A stretch of 64,000 nt of DNA, taken from Paragonimus skrjabini miyazakii (taxonomy: Eukaryota; Platyhelminthes; Trematoda; Plagiorchiida; Troglotrematidae). The notes beneath the pieces were generated by a model, which had not been told where the DNA came from, searched no databases, and saw only the letters and a list, made by a program, of their open reading frames with translations. The stretch covers positions 191,904 through 255,903 of the forward strand of contig JTDE01000142.1 of the NCBI GenBank assembly GCA_014338405.1, in the 5' to 3' direction. Of this stretch, positions 31,660 to 43,682 are shown one piece after another; positions within the stretch are counted from its first letter, which is position 1; each line of letters starts with the position of its first letter. The position numbers and the translations under genes are program-made.

Positions 31660-34600
31660 TAAACTCAAAGAGAGTTCCTCTGGCTGAGTTAAGAAACCAC
31701 GCGAAGAGCCAACCAACATGGAATCGGTTTCTAACTTATCCTGCCACGTCATATGGAATCCACTAAGTTCTTTCGGGAAGCAACTATCCCAGCTGAATTT
31801 CGCAATGAGTTCACTCTGACGTTTACCATCTGCGTCGCTGAGTAGAGAATGCATGTTACGGATAAGTATTTTAGTTAATAAATCTTTACAAAATCGTCGA
31901 AATTAATTCTTCGGTGTAATAGTAAGTAATACACTTCCCAACTCGGGCCAATTAATTCCCCTTGATGAGTGGGAATGGAACAGTAAGAAAGCCATCTTTG
32001 GAATAACGGTCGCTGCACTCAGCTGACACATGAAAGTGTCGGTGATTTTAGTGGGTACTTAGTACAACGGACTGAGGGGAAACTACATGATAATAAACAG
32101 ATAAATACAGACAAACACTGAAACAGCCTCTAAGAGATCAGCCGTATTTTCAAAACACATTATACTAGAGCAAGGAATCAAGGTGCTCAATAACCAGAGT
32201 TGCAGTCTGCAACTCCGGTTGATCTGAAAAAATTAGGAGGAATGCCAGCTGAACGTAGACCTTTGTCCGGCCTAATATTTGTGGTTCGCAAGATTGAGAT
32301 CGTGTTACGTACTTCGGATTTTTTGGTAACACATGCGTTCCCTGATGTTCCTATCATCCACTACCTTAGTTGTAGATTGCTTTCCGCATGTGGTGCACAG
32401 TACAACCATTCGAGCATCTTCAGAAACAATGGGATTTGACACCAAAAGGCTGGTATTTTACATATGAAAGGACAATCATTAACTTTGTATATGTGCTGCA
32501 CCTTACCTTAAAACGCTTGAAGTTCTCAAAATGGAAGCCGCCAGGTTTTTTGATGCATTGTCGGCGGTATTCACTTGGCAACAGACATGTTTATAAGATG
32601 AAAGTGGTGGTATTTTCCTTGGTAGTCTGAGGACTGTCCGCAAGCTTATCCGACATTGTGCTTGGGACAAGTACAACCGTGCTAGCCACGGGCGACAGTG
32701 TACGTGCATTGCATCGTGACTGGTTGACAAAAGTGGGCATGCCATGTTATGTGCGCACCGGCCTGGTAACCATGGTTTGGCCTGACACGGAACCGTCATG
32801 CAAACAGTCGACTGGGTGGTGAGCCATTGAAGCAGTCACACTGAACAAGTCACCATGCCGGCTAGGCTCAAGGTCAGTGACAGATAGCTTTGCTTGATGA
32901 AACAACCGAGAGCACAGATTTTGCGCTTCGCTCAAATGAACAGACTGCTAACTACTCTAGGCAAGTTTTGAATCTGGAAACACGATTGAGCAAATGATGC
33001 TGCTGTTGATCGGTCAGCTGTCGTTAGCAGACAGACCTTAGCAATTTTGACTCTCGAAGGCATCCTAATGAATAACAGAAACAACGTAACAGTTTTCTTT
33101 ATCGGCTCAAGCCTATTTTATCTCGCCATGTAAGTGGTACACAGATGAAATCGGTTCACTGATATTGTTACAACAGAAAGCAGTTCGAAGTATCGAATGT
33201 GTGTTGTCTAACTGAACAATTGCAACATTTACGTTGTATAATCTGAGGTGAGAATGCTCCGTTTCTGGTATGCACATACGTCAACTAAGACTGTGTGTAC
33301 AGTAGACATGTACAAGTGTGGATTGACCATTTCTGTTATCAAATGCAGTGAGGAATATATCCATGCGAAAAAATCATTTAGTTGGAGAGAGGAATTCAGC
33401 TGGATATTCATGGTACTTCTGGAGTACTGTTTCAACTCAACCACAGTAAGCGTTGTATTTACGCCCCTTAAAACTTAGGTGCTCCTTGGAAAACTCTGAA
33501 GTACTTCACTAATGCAGTTGTACTACAAGCGCTGATGAGATTGGCACCCTGCTGAAATCTTGTTATAGATCACCTTGTGAAAAGGATAGAGATTCATGGC
33601 AGTCTACTAAATTGAGTTCGTAGAAGCAATGTGGACGGCCAGATGAATGACAAGATAGGGATCCAAACACAGCAGTATCCAACCACGTAATGGATTGATG
33701 ATCTCTTTTGATCGAAAGACTATACCGCCACTATGGGCAGCCGTAATTAACCTTTGTCGGAGATTGCCAGCATTCTATAGGTTAACGGATAGTCAACTCA
33801 GACTTCCACTGCGATCACGCCTGCACACGTCAAGCCAGCGTGTCACACACAACAGTTGCATGCATCTTTCGGCGGATTTTTTGTATGGCTTGCACTAGTG
33901 GGGATTTGCGGGTTGTTGTCCACTTGAGATGATTTGAGCATTGTGTTTTTGACGCCGGATCTATACCTAATTTAGCAAGACCACAGTTGGTCAAAATACA
34001 TCCAGCAGTAATTAGGTGAGACAGTGCTAGTTGTAACTTAGGATCGTCCATGGAGTAAGTAATCGTATATTATGTTTATATTTATCGGCTTGCCTCTAGG
34101 CTGCCACATAAATGCAACTCAATAGATATGACTCACCGGAGCCTGATCAGACTATACGGAGTACACAAGAATTTTTTTAAATAAATTGTCTAGAAACCGA
34201 ACACATGCAAAACGTTCTCTTACATACTGTACCATATTCGTAAAGTCTTGCTGTAGAAACAGATTTTCGGTGAATCGCGCCCGTCATTCATGTTTCGCCA
34301 AGTTGATTGAAAGATCTTCATGAAAAATTTAATTGTATACTTCTTAACGTTTCGAATAGGTTTGTACCCTGCCGCCTAGTTAGTGTAAAGACACACGGTG
34401 AGGTAGTGGTCGATAGGGAACTGTATGCTTGGGTGCAAACATCCACATGGCTAGGTGTGTATCATTTTGTAAGATAATGATCAGAACGAGTCTGGGATTT
34501 GTTGTGTATACCGTCGTAAAATAAAAACCAAGAGTGGGCTGTGATCAAAATCTGCCGTTTTCCTACACGGAGTTTTATTTACAATGAACAGTCAAGTCTA

Positions 34601-34685
34601 TTGATCGCTTTATTTGCCTATTCCCAATGGTCTGAATAGATGATGTATCATTTTTCTGAGGTCCGTAACGCTGGTTTTTGATCCT
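31660..34685. other. No gene recognised
   Basis: Several frames under 100 codons on both strands. The minus-strand frame at 33830-34051 (LSHLITAGCILTNCGLAKLG) is the most peptide-like but matches nothing I know. Otherwise nothing supportable. Confidence 0.35.
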
Positions 34686-35720
34686 CTGATGTTGATCGAT
34701 TCGCTGGTTGTTTCTCGTGTATTAGTCGATTGTGCGGTGCTGGTCGTCGCGCTCGACTGCAACAACTGTCGTGTAACGACCAGCAGATTTCACAAGCCTG
34801 CCTGCGGTATGCTGTGTAAAGTAGTTATAAAACGTACAGTCGTCCTGGCTGTGTCAGAAAGTTTTGATAATATCCAGAAGGTCACAATATTCACAGTGTT
34901 GGACTTGTTGTCCAAGTATTAACAGGTCCCAATCAAATAATTAGACCGAGATAAAACTGTTTTCATTGTGAGAGCAAAGCGGTATCGTTTTAAACGCACG
35001 CTGTTTGGACTGTGAGATGACCCTTAAACGTCCAGACAACAGACGTTCAAGGTGCTGCTTGGATTGCACTACACTGTTGTCTATGGAGACGATATCATCA
35101 TACACTGGATCAAAAAAGCATAAAATACAATATATGTTTAAGCTGTGTTGCAGAAGATTGGACAAAACAGTCATCGGATCAGTAGCATAAGGTCGCAAGT
35201 GGCCAAACAAACGGTTGTACTACTCGGTCACAAGGTCGGTTAAAGCAACGTTCAAACACTGTCCGAGAAACTAACTAATCAAATCTACTCCAGTCATGTC
35301 GATTTTTACAATCGCTTCATAAAATATTTTGTTGAACTTGCAAGCTCATTGAACGAAATCATGAGCAAGACTTGCTAGTTTCACTGGTCAGAAAAAGTCA
35401 ATCAAGTGTTTATCAAAATCCAATAATTGATGAAGAGACAACTGAACACGAAGTCATCGGTGACCGAACGGAGCCTCATTGCTGCAACAGATACAAGTGG
35501 TGTAGGAATCTGAGCCGTAATGAAGCAGGATGGAGGCATTTTGCAATATGTCAGTCGGGTATTGACCACTACTGAACGAAACTATTTGACAACAGACGAC
35601 ATCGTGGACTTCGAGCGAATGAAGATAAGAGTTACCGAACTGACATCTCTGTGTGGAGACCGATCACAAACACTTGGATCAGATTAAATCAGTGGAGTAT
35701 CCCCGAGGAAAGCTGGTTCG
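34686..35720 (+). pseudogene. Ty3/gypsy-type reverse transcriptase and RNase H, decayed
   Basis: The plus strand encodes successive fragments of an LTR-retrotransposon pol in shifting frames. IFTVLDLLSKY followed after a stop by QVPIK and later YRFKRTLFGL corresponds to the RT region around the first catalytic Asp. VYGDDIII at about 35079-35102 is the YxDD box. ATDTSGVGI at about 35483-35510 and QYVSRVLTTTERNYLTT at about 35546-35596 match the RNase H domain of Ty3 elements. Stop codons occur inside each block, so it is dead. The order RT, RNase H, integrase (next entry) on one strand supports the assignment. Confidence 0.78.
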
Positions 35721-36119
35721 TTGGGTGTTACAAATACCGGAGTACAAATCTTTAGTTCGCCATGTGTGTGAAAATGGGGCCCATGTTTTTGGTTCAGTTT
35801 TCCGAACACGACACATATGAATTTGACAAGGAAGTCATCAGAGTGGACAACATTAAATTAGATAATAGTGTGAGAAAGCTAAATACAATACAGGGTATGG
35901 ATCAAGTGATCACCGAGGTGACTGACCAACAACCAGAAGACGAGATAAATCCGGAATTAAAAGCGTTGAAAATACACTCGTCAGATTTCGATTGAATAGT
36001 GCCAGAATTCTAACACGTCGCGTATGAAAGGGAATTAGTGTACCGGTAATACTGGCAAAGTTGAGAAATGACAAGTTTGAAGGAATTTCATTAGTTGGTC
36101 CAAACCGCATTTCATCGAG

Positions 36120-36720
36120 TTTACGAACTGTTGGATCAATGGGCATACTGGTCGTGGATGAAGGTTGATGCTAAAAATTACGTGCAGGCATGCCCACAAT
36201 GTCAGCTGTTGAAGGACATAAGCCACTCTAATTAATGCCTCATTTATCCAATCCCAGCCGGTGAAATTGAGGAAATATGGTTGGTGGGTGTGATAGGCCC
36301 AGTAACCGTTTACTGAAACCAGTACATCGTCGTCGTGACTGCACATTTCATAGAGTGGATAGACGCAGGCGCTATCCTCGATCGGCGTGCAAGCACCGTA
36401 CTCAGAACGGTGATAAAACACGTCGTTGCAAATCATGAAGTATTGCGAAGCATATTGACAGTGCTTCGAAAATGACGTGTCCGAACTGTTTGGAACGCTT
36501 AGGAATCGAGAGCGTTCGAGCAACAACATACCATCGTTAATCAAACGGTTTGACAGGAAGAAATAATCGCACAACCAAAGAGTGGTTGGTAGCGAAAGAA
36601 GTGAGCTGGGAGGAAACGTTATTATTGATTCTGTTGACACATCACTGTTCGTCCTAAAGAACAATTGAAAACTTGTTGTCCGGGTAAAAGTTTGGAAGCG
36701 TGCCAGGTTTGCCAGTTAAC
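36120..36720 (+). pseudogene. Ty3/gypsy-type integrase fragment, decayed
   Basis: Downstream of the RNase H remnant the plus strand encodes AKNYVQACPQCQ (the CPQC half of the integrase zinc-binding HHCC), then GVIGPVTVY, then YIVVVTAHFIEWIDA. The catalytic core normally shows Asp at the start of DxxGP and another Asp in VVxDHFxKW; both Asp positions are substituted here and stops interrupt the frame. A 209-codon frame on the opposite strand (36035-36664) is only the antisense shadow of this remnant. Confidence 0.72.
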
Positions 36721-36729
36721 CTGGAAGAT

Positions 36730-39487
36730 GACTTAGTTGGAGACCGACGGATGAACACGCGTGAATTATCAGAGAGTCGGAGGTTGGTCAACCAGAACGC
36801 GCCGTGTCCGTGAGAGGTATCCACGGAGAAGTCAGTTACAAAGATATGACGTCGATGTGCTGTGTTTAAACCTGGTTCGAGTGTGAGGTACAGAGGCCGG
36901 CTAAGTGAGTGTGTAACAGGACCCGGATATATGAAGTTCCTAACACGGCGGATGGGACCGTGCGCATTAGTAGAACGTCGCAGTCCAGCATATCTAACTG
37001 AGTTTCGGAGATAACAACGCAGAATTTATGGAAGCTAGCTTCAAGAATGGTCTGACGTCCCGACCAGAAGATAATGCACATAAGGTGTGCCGATATCATC
37101 TAGGTCGGCACACAGACTACTGAGAGAAGGAAGGGAGACTGAACGATTTTCGCTGCACCTGGAACGACTTCTGCGAGTAAAAGAGCGTAGTGAGAATGGC
37201 TGATCACAGTATACTGCTCATGCTTAGTCATTGAGAAGCAGGTATTTACATATTGAATTAACCGAGGGAAAATTTGGAGGACGTTTCGGTGAACTCTGTC
37301 AAGGACTGGTGTTTTCCATGCATAAGCTTGGCGTTGACAACCGTGATATCTCGGTGTAGGCGTCATGTGCAAATGATTGTTTGTGCTCGAGATATTGTAA
37401 AAACCACCTCTGTGTCTGTATTTCGGATGAGTTATCCTCATGCTATTCGCGTTTTGGGTCAACAGCATAGGTACAGCTTGACTTCAATCGTCGTAGTGTG
37501 TGTTCTTTTTTAACGTTTCTTCACATTCAAGGTGAACTGTTTGCAATCTTACGGGCTGAATTTGACGGTTTCAAACATTATTTGCGGATTATTTCGTGCA
37601 AGCACGGTCCGAAGTGCTTCTGAATACACACGGTGTCACTGTAGATGAAAGGTCTAACCTTGTGGGGCCAGTATCGTCGAACGATCGGTGGCAGAAGGAA
37701 TGTAAACTCCCAACTAGCGGATGTCTGTGCTGATCTTTGTATAACCAACACAAGGACATCCATTACCGTAATATTAAATATTGCGAATTTCTAGGCATCC
37801 TCTGACTGGTGCTGTGCTAATGATGTTCCAGTGAATCTGTTGACACTATGACTTAGGTTATTAAGTAGAGTGACACATCCTCTACATTTTCTCACCACCG
37901 TAAACAACAATACTCAATGGTACGTAATCGTTGTCGTTATCGTCCTCTTAGAATTGACTTATATCCTGTTCTAGACATTAGGGTGATTCTACCACCGTCA
38001 CGTGCAAACTATATGAATGATTCTCACTGCATGCATTCAGGTCATTTATTGTTAGCCGAATTTATGAGTGGTCCATTGGGTTGCTCCATCTGATAAGGTT
38101 CGCCCCTCTATTAACTCCTGACAGGTAAATTCCTTTTAATTCCTGCGTGGCTTCTTGGATTCCGTCAGCTTCCTTTACAGTCGTTTTATCCGATGGGCTC
38201 TATCCGCTATTCTGGTTGCTGCTGTAATCGCGTCGTTCTACTTTGTCGTTGTGCTCATTACAAACAGTCTGCCTGAATCAACAGACATGTATGATCCTCT
38301 TCATTTCGACAGCAATATTCTCCAGTTTGGCCCTTCTTCTGCAGTCATATGCCGTTGTTATCGGTTTTTAAACCGTTTGAAATCGTCTGAAAGTTATCTT
38401 TTTTCCTCGTCAACATTCTTTTCTTGTTGTCAGCCTGAACTGCTTCTAGGGTTACATATGGGGACATACTTGCCGTTGTGAGCTTTCTTCAGGTGAGTTG
38501 CGATGTCTGCCAAATTCCAATATCTTGATCCAGTGATAGTCACGGGTTTAAGCCATACGGTCCTCGGAACGTTTTGGAAAGGCCTCACCCAGATTCGCTT
38601 GTTCTCGCTTGTTCAAAGGTCTTCAGTTACGAAACATGGGACATATCACCTAACATATCGCAATTTGTCTCACGGTTAACCTTCCAGTTAGGGACACTTC
38701 TTGTTTTACCACAAAGGGAAGAATGCCCTATCACAACGTTTTTGTATGGTTTGCTTTTTTATTAGGTCGATAAAGAACACGTAACGTATACTAACTTTTG
38801 TTCTGAAATCTCGTTCACTGAGATCAGTTGCCAAGATGTCAAGACATGGAAAGCTGCATCACTTTCCATTTCCGTCCAATAAGCACAATGCCTCGTATTT
38901 TCCAATGTCCTAGATCAGACAGTATATACTATCTCGTGGCAATGAGTCTACAATCGTTTTCGGGTTCTTTCTAGGATAATTGAGGTGTGTGCATTCCCAG
39001 TCTTCAGTTTCCTGGATGGAACCTTGGTGCGACTTATTGAAGTCTCGTGTTCGAGTTCTTTACATTCGATCGGTATTCTCTCAAATGTTAAATCTGAAGC
39101 CAGCGATTTAGTGGGACCCCTCCTCTAACACAATTTGTTCACTGGAATAGTGTGGTTTAGGAATGCACCTTCTCCAACAAGTGCTGACAATCAAATTACC
39201 GTTTGATTTTACTTTCCAGGGAAGTGTTTGGGTGTGAAGTCGCAGTTTTTTATTTGTGGCCTTCGTTGTTATAATCCGTTCCAGCAGTTTGAAGTTAGTG
39301 TGTGAATGGTAATGTTGACCCGACTAATATGTTATTCGTTGGTTTACTATCTAAATCATTTTTGAACCTTGCTCACTGGCTTTCCAATATTTCTGTTTTG
39401 TTGGAGTCAAGACCCTGACTACCCAGAACGGTGACATGCTAATGACAAATTTCTTCACAATCAACTGCAGTATCTTGTACTAATTAT
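36730..39487. other. No gene recognised
   Basis: The plus-strand frame 38155-38481 has a strongly hydrophobic N-terminal segment (LSAILVAAVIASFYFVVVLI) that could be membrane-spanning, but no family, start context or splice signal supports a gene. Expected LTRs of the Ty3-type remnant were not found. Confidence 0.35.
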
Positions 39488-39725
39488 TTAGATAATTCGG
39501 TCGTGCCTAATGTGAGGTCAATGGCGCAGTGGTAAACACGGTTGCCTCATGAACAGCGTGGCCGTGGTTCAAGTCCCGGCAGTGGCGATGATATGCACTA
39601 CTGACGAGCTATAATGAGAGCGAAACTCGAGTCCAGTGTTTCTTTTCGAAAGGGGCCGACTGGAAAGTCTATGGGAATGCGACAGCTGCGATCAATTGTG
39701 GGTGATGTTCAATCTATATTTAAAT
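39488..39725 (+). mobile_element. Hammerhead SINE, best-preserved copy 5
   Basis: Full plus-strand copy: AATTCGGTCGTGCCTAATG, A box TGGCGCAGTGG (39522-39532), GCCTCATGAACAGCG, B box GGTTCAAGTCCCGGC (39566-39580), hammerhead (39595-39639), then AAAGGGGCCGACTGG, GCGACAGCTGCGATC and TGATGTTCAATC. The flanks TATTTAGATAA on the left and TATTTAAATAA on the right may be an 11-bp target-site duplication with one mismatch. The B box is a near-perfect pol III consensus. RNA polymerase III transcription is likely for the founding element; activity of this copy is unknown. Confidence 0.88.
39595..39639 (+). ncRNA. Type I hammerhead ribozyme with intact core
   Basis: Stem I strand GCACTA (39595-39600) and core CTGACGA (39601-39607) are followed by stem II GCTAT/AGAGC closed by AATG, with one mismatch. 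Next come GAAA (39622-39625), palindromic stem III ACTCGAGT (39625-39632), cleavage triplet GTC ending at 39633, and stem I return CAGTGT. All conserved core bases are present. Stem I has a mismatch at its first pair and stem II one internal mismatch. Stem III is too short for a stable single hairpin and self-complementary, which in SM-alpha type ribozymes favours cleavage as a dimer. Confidence 0.8.
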
Positions 39726-40114
39726 AAGCATTTGAAGTTAGGCATTGCGTAATCGTTGAATGTTTTATTTTTCTACTGCGAGGACTTCATTTCGTTTGTC
39801 CAACTTTATCAAAATTTATGATTTTAACAGATTTTTGCAAAATCCTGCTTCAAAAATTCTCTCCAACAAAGTCTGAAGTTGCGCTGTTTTGTCCAATTCG
39901 CAATAGTTGTAATTCGTAATGTGACTGAGAGGAGTGAATGAAACGTTGCTCGGGTATACACGTTATATAACAGTTTTGCTCCGATTCAAGTTCATATCGG
40001 ATCAAGTCCGTTTCAGATCAAAACATCATCTTTATAGGCAACTGCATTATTCAGTTATTTCCGGAACTTCAACACAAGGTGCCACAATCGGATGTAGTTG
40101 TATCTAAGGTCTCC
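39726..40114. other. No gene recognised
   Basis: Short spacer between the SINE and the repeat that lies beyond the 3' end of the R2-like element. No coding or RNA signal seen. Confidence 0.4.
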
Positions 40115-40270
40115 AGTTTTACTACTGCCAATAATATCGTTTATTTTGCAAGGCAATTTAAACAGCTTCATTTGAACTAAGGAGAATCAGTGACACCAAA
40201 ATTAAACAACAAAAATGTAAAAACTGGAAATTCAAAGCATGGTGTCTGTCAAATATAAGGTGATGCGTAG
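40115..40270 (+). repeat. R2-associated repeat, copy 2
   Basis: Aligned by eye with 43683-43833 and 26447-26625. Common blocks: TTACTACTGC, GCTTCATTTGAA, ATCAGTGACACCA, GGAAATTCAAAG, TGTCTGTCAAAT. It lies past the 3' end of the R2-like element; the 43.7-kb copy lies past the 5' end, in the same orientation. Confidence 0.65.
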
Positions 40271-40599
40271 ATAACAACACTGAACAGTTGACAAGTACTT
40301 ACACGAGGTTAACGAACGTTAATAATTCAGTCCTCAACAAGAAATACTTGTATGATATGTTAGCAAAGAGAAAGGATAAAAAATAGATTAATCTCTCAAG
40401 ATCGAAGGCTCTTCAAGGCAAAAGGGCGCTATCACAATCGAGGCCCACGTATCGGGAAGGGGAAATCTCCCCCTTAATAACTGCCAGAAGGTAGCAAAAA
40501 TCAATCGCAGGTTTTCTACATAAATGTATTATAGGTTTTTAGGGAACTTGGAACAGTTAATAGGCAAAAATCCGTGACTGCTTAGTTGATCAGTCCCTT

Positions 40600-41312
40600 T
40601 CAAGGAATAGCGCCACAGAAAGAGGGAAAGATGATGCCGCCAAAAGAAATGATCACAAGTGAATGAGGAACACAGTTCACATCATAACTCAAAGTATCAA
40701 GGACCGACTGGATGGCGGCATTATGGAAGTCTGTTCTGTACGTCGCGACCTTGTCCGTCCAGGTAAGTTGGCTTCGGTAGTCATCCACTGTGCTGACATC
40801 TAGCACAACAGCAGCATCATCACGAACCAGGATCACATTGGGTTTAATGAACGTACTCGCCGTTGGTACTTGCAGCTTCTCAAAGACTGTATAGCCCAAG
40901 CTGCGCATTCGTTTCGCCAGGTCCTTGGTCACGCGGTTGTGCCAAACACAACGCACAGTTGCCAGGGCGGAGAACTGAGTGGTAAATTCGGCCGCCTCGT
41001 GAATTTTAGACCTCAGTCCACAGGAGACTACACTTGAGCTGCATGGCACGAATACAATTTCTGGGAGGAAATGCGGTCTGAATTTCACGGCCAACGAGTA
41101 GAGAGTGGAGTGTGAGAAATATCCTGCAGACCATAGCCATCTAGCATATAATAAGGCTTATCCATCCACGCCGCATAGGCCTCCTCTTTGTTAGTCACTA
41201 CCACACCATGAACGCGTACCGGGATATTGACGTCCCTCATGATATAGCCAAACAAATAATCTTTGACCACATTCATCGGAACTATGCATTGAGAGGCGAG
41301 CAGCGTTCTCAT
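40600..41312 (-). pseudogene. R2-like endonuclease and linker region
   Basis: The frame 40600-41094 carries a linker (CVWHNRVTKDLAKRMRSLGY), then IKPNVILVRDDAAVVLDVST and TWTDKVATY. This is the restriction-like endonuclease of R2-type elements, with active site P-D, D, K-x-x-Y. The Asp of the first P-D pair is Asn here (KPN). The adjoining frame 41085-41312 (RVHGVVVTNKEEAYAAWMDK) is in a different register, so a frameshift separates the two. This enzyme would nick the target DNA for primed reverse transcription, but the changes make it unlikely to work. Confidence 0.78.
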
Positions 41313-41424
41313 TCGTGATTTTCGCGAGATAGGAGTGGTAGTAGAAACATTCGTAATGCCAAAAACCGCCGGATAAAATTAGGTTGTTGATGTAGCTGAT
41401 TGATGTGTCCTTGTGATGGTGGAG

Positions 41425-42668
41425 CTACCACCGACCAAACCGCCCAGTCATACAGTTCAAAGCTTTCAGCGTATTTTCGTAGACTCGGTTTAAAACTAGC
41501 GAGCGATTCATCTTCGGAATCAGATGCTGTCTCAGATGGTAAACATACTGATGGGGCTTCAGAGGTACTTCGGTAGTTTCATGCAGCATCATAAGAAGCT
41601 GCAGTCGATGGTTGGTAAATGCTTTACTTTTCCAGGTGGACGGAATACTTAGAAAGGTCACCGTGTCAGAGACGCCCACTGAGTGGATATTGTCAGGGCC
41701 AAAGCTAATAGACTCGTCAGCAATGGCTATTGTGTCGCGTCCGTGGTCGTCATAGATGATCAAGAGTTTAGTCTTACGAGCGTTGATCTTCAGTCTGGGT
41801 AACCGCAGAGCACTAACGGCCGCTGCAAGCTTCTCGGAGAGACGCGTCGGATTTGTGGCCAGGTGACACACTGTCGGCATAGACGAAACCCTCGACCAAT
41901 TTACCGTGGAACTGGTAACCAGGCTTCGATCAAGATAGAGTCAACACCCGTCCATTACTACAATGAGTTGCAGCGGCGACTGTAGGTTACCCTAGCAAAC
42001 ACCACGCTAGCCCCGGAGGACGGAGCCTTCGAGCGTGACGGAAGCATTCCGATAGAAGTCAGTAATGTATTGCATTAGAAGTGGAGGAGCACCGAAAGCT
42101 CGGGCCGATCTGATAATCAAATCCTGTGAGATAGAATCTAACGCTTTGACCACGTCGACAAAAGCCACACAGACTTGAAGACGTGGTGCATGAGGTTCGG
42201 AGTAGCAAGTTAAGTAATGAGGTCGCCTCGTGGCAACCGTCACGGTGTATGAATGCAAACTGGAGATCGGGCAGTTGCAGGCGCGTATTCTAACGATTGG
42301 CCAATACTTTGTACCAACGATGAAGGCACTATGACAAGCCTCAATTTACTGGGAGAGGAAAGGTTATTAACTTTCGGAACCGGTATGATATACGGTCTTG
42401 ACAAATGAATCGGAAGCCCCTCTGTTAGCAGGAAGAGGTTGTAATATCCCGTCAACGTTCGATGCTTCCAATTTTTTGGCAAAAGTTCGTCCAAAACAGG
42501 GCGGAAAACTTCCTCTTCAGTGATCACGTCGACCAAGGATTGGTCCGGAGGCAAAATCGTACTTGATGGTGGTTCACCAGTGTGCGGATGTGCCGACAAT
42601 ACCTCGGACCAGTATTCGCTGGAGTTGTCTGGGAGGCTGCGGTTCACTTTCTTCAGGCAGTCCTCCAA
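41425..42668 (-). pseudogene. R2-like reverse transcriptase, frameshifted
   Basis: Successive frames give SRPYIIPVPK and LRLVIVPSSLVQSIG (entry of the fingers), then VAFVDVVKALDSISQDLIIR (the first catalytic Asp region; families usually show KAFDS) and GAPPLLMQYITDFYRNA. After a break, GYQFHGKLVEGFVYADS follows at about 41870-41920: the YADD box appears as YADS, losing the second catalytic Asp. The C-terminal RT and thumb portion reads INARKTKLLII. At least two frameshifts lie between 41880 and 42260. Confidence 0.8.
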
Positions 42669-43030
42669 TCTCCATGAAATACTGCAAACACAGCATCTTT
42701 CTTAAACTAACGGTACAGCTTTTGAATCGCTGCCTACTCAGTTCTCCGTAACTGCTTCGTGGTCGCGTGGAGCTCCACGTTAACACGAGCACGTCGTCGA
42801 GTGATAAGTCGCTAGGCGTTCGGAAAAGCTAGTGAGCGTGTATGTTCAGCAGCGATTTAGCTTGTACTATTGTGAAAATACTTGTCTGATGAGCACAGAT
42901 AATAGCTAGTAATTCATCACTGCGTAGGAAAGCCTCGCTGTTGGACTCCAGTTGAGTAATCGCTGTTTGAATTAAACAGGTAAACCACTCGGAGTGATCA
43001 GCAGCTTAGGACCCAATGTCCGGAAGCTTG

Positions 43031-43562
43031 TTAGTCTGTGAGATGATAATTTAATTGGCAGCGGGGAAAGTATTTCTCCGCCAAGTTAGCGCATACTGAC
43101 GAGTCCAAATGGTCTCCAAAGTACGACATGGGAAATGTGACAGGAGCTGATGATGAAGTTTGCGTTGAGTGGGACACGATGGAGCCAGTGCATTGGCACA
43201 TCTGATAATGGAAGCCGATTCTTGTTGAGACCAATTGGATCCGGCGGTTTTCATGACATGAGTTTCTCATGGTTGCGTTCGACAGGATGTGCATGCCTTC
43301 TGTGTTGACTGAGACCAATTTTGGTGGGAAAGCTGCGGTCATAGTTGACGCAGTCAACGATTGTGGTAGGCTGGGTGTCCACCTCTTGCCCTGGACCTTT
43401 CCTGCGTCGATGCATGCGAGTATGCGCCAACAAGCCAGCGTTTGATTTGCAAATCTGGCCACATTCTGAACACGTGTACTCCGATCGCCTATTCTGTGTA
43501 CTGGTAGGTGCTTTTTCGGAGGTGCCGGCGGTAATATTATGGTCTTGGTCGAATGTAACCAA
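43031..43562 (-). pseudogene. R2-like N-terminal zinc finger and Myb-like region
   Basis: Frame 43251-43562 encodes a C2H2 finger, CSECGQICKSNAGLLAHTRMH, followed by a second finger whose second Cys is Tyr (CVNYDRSFPTKIGLSQHRRH) and then AHPVE, as in R2 proteins. In another register (43051-43254) lies NWSQQESASIIRCANAL and FPCRTLETIWTRQYALTW, matching the Myb-like DNA-binding segment that follows the fingers in R2. A frameshift separates the two. These domains bind the target DNA. Confidence 0.78.
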
Positions 43563-43682
43563 TACGTTAAAACCAGGTAGAGTGGTTGGCCTTATCTGGA
43601 GTTGCTGAACTCTCGGCCAGTCATGGTTTGCACCGAGACCGCCCAGTCAGCACTTGGAGGAGGTGGTTCGGCGCGCCGAAAA

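Larger units (their letters stand above)
40480..43620 (-). mobile_element. R2-clade non-LTR retroelement, nearly full length but broken
   Basis: Reading right to left, the domains appear in the standard R2-type order: C2H2 zinc finger, Myb-like DNA-binding region, reverse transcriptase, then a restriction-like endonuclease. They are split over at least four frames by frameshifts and stops. No 28S rRNA sequence flanks it, so this is a copy outside the rDNA target, or a relative with another target. The 3' untranslated part (40480-40599) is shared with the fragment at 26.8 kb. Confidence 0.82.

Noticed and set aside
36035..36664. 209-codon minus-strand open frame
   Set aside because: It lies antisense to a recognisable Ty3-type integrase remnant on the plus strand (CPQC and YIVVVTAHFIEWIDA), so it is a shadow frame.
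40490..40510. AAGGTAGC as an R2 28S target junction
   Set aside because: It lies on the opposite strand from the R2-like element and inside the 3' sequence shared with the 26.8-kb fragment, so it is element sequence and not a target site.
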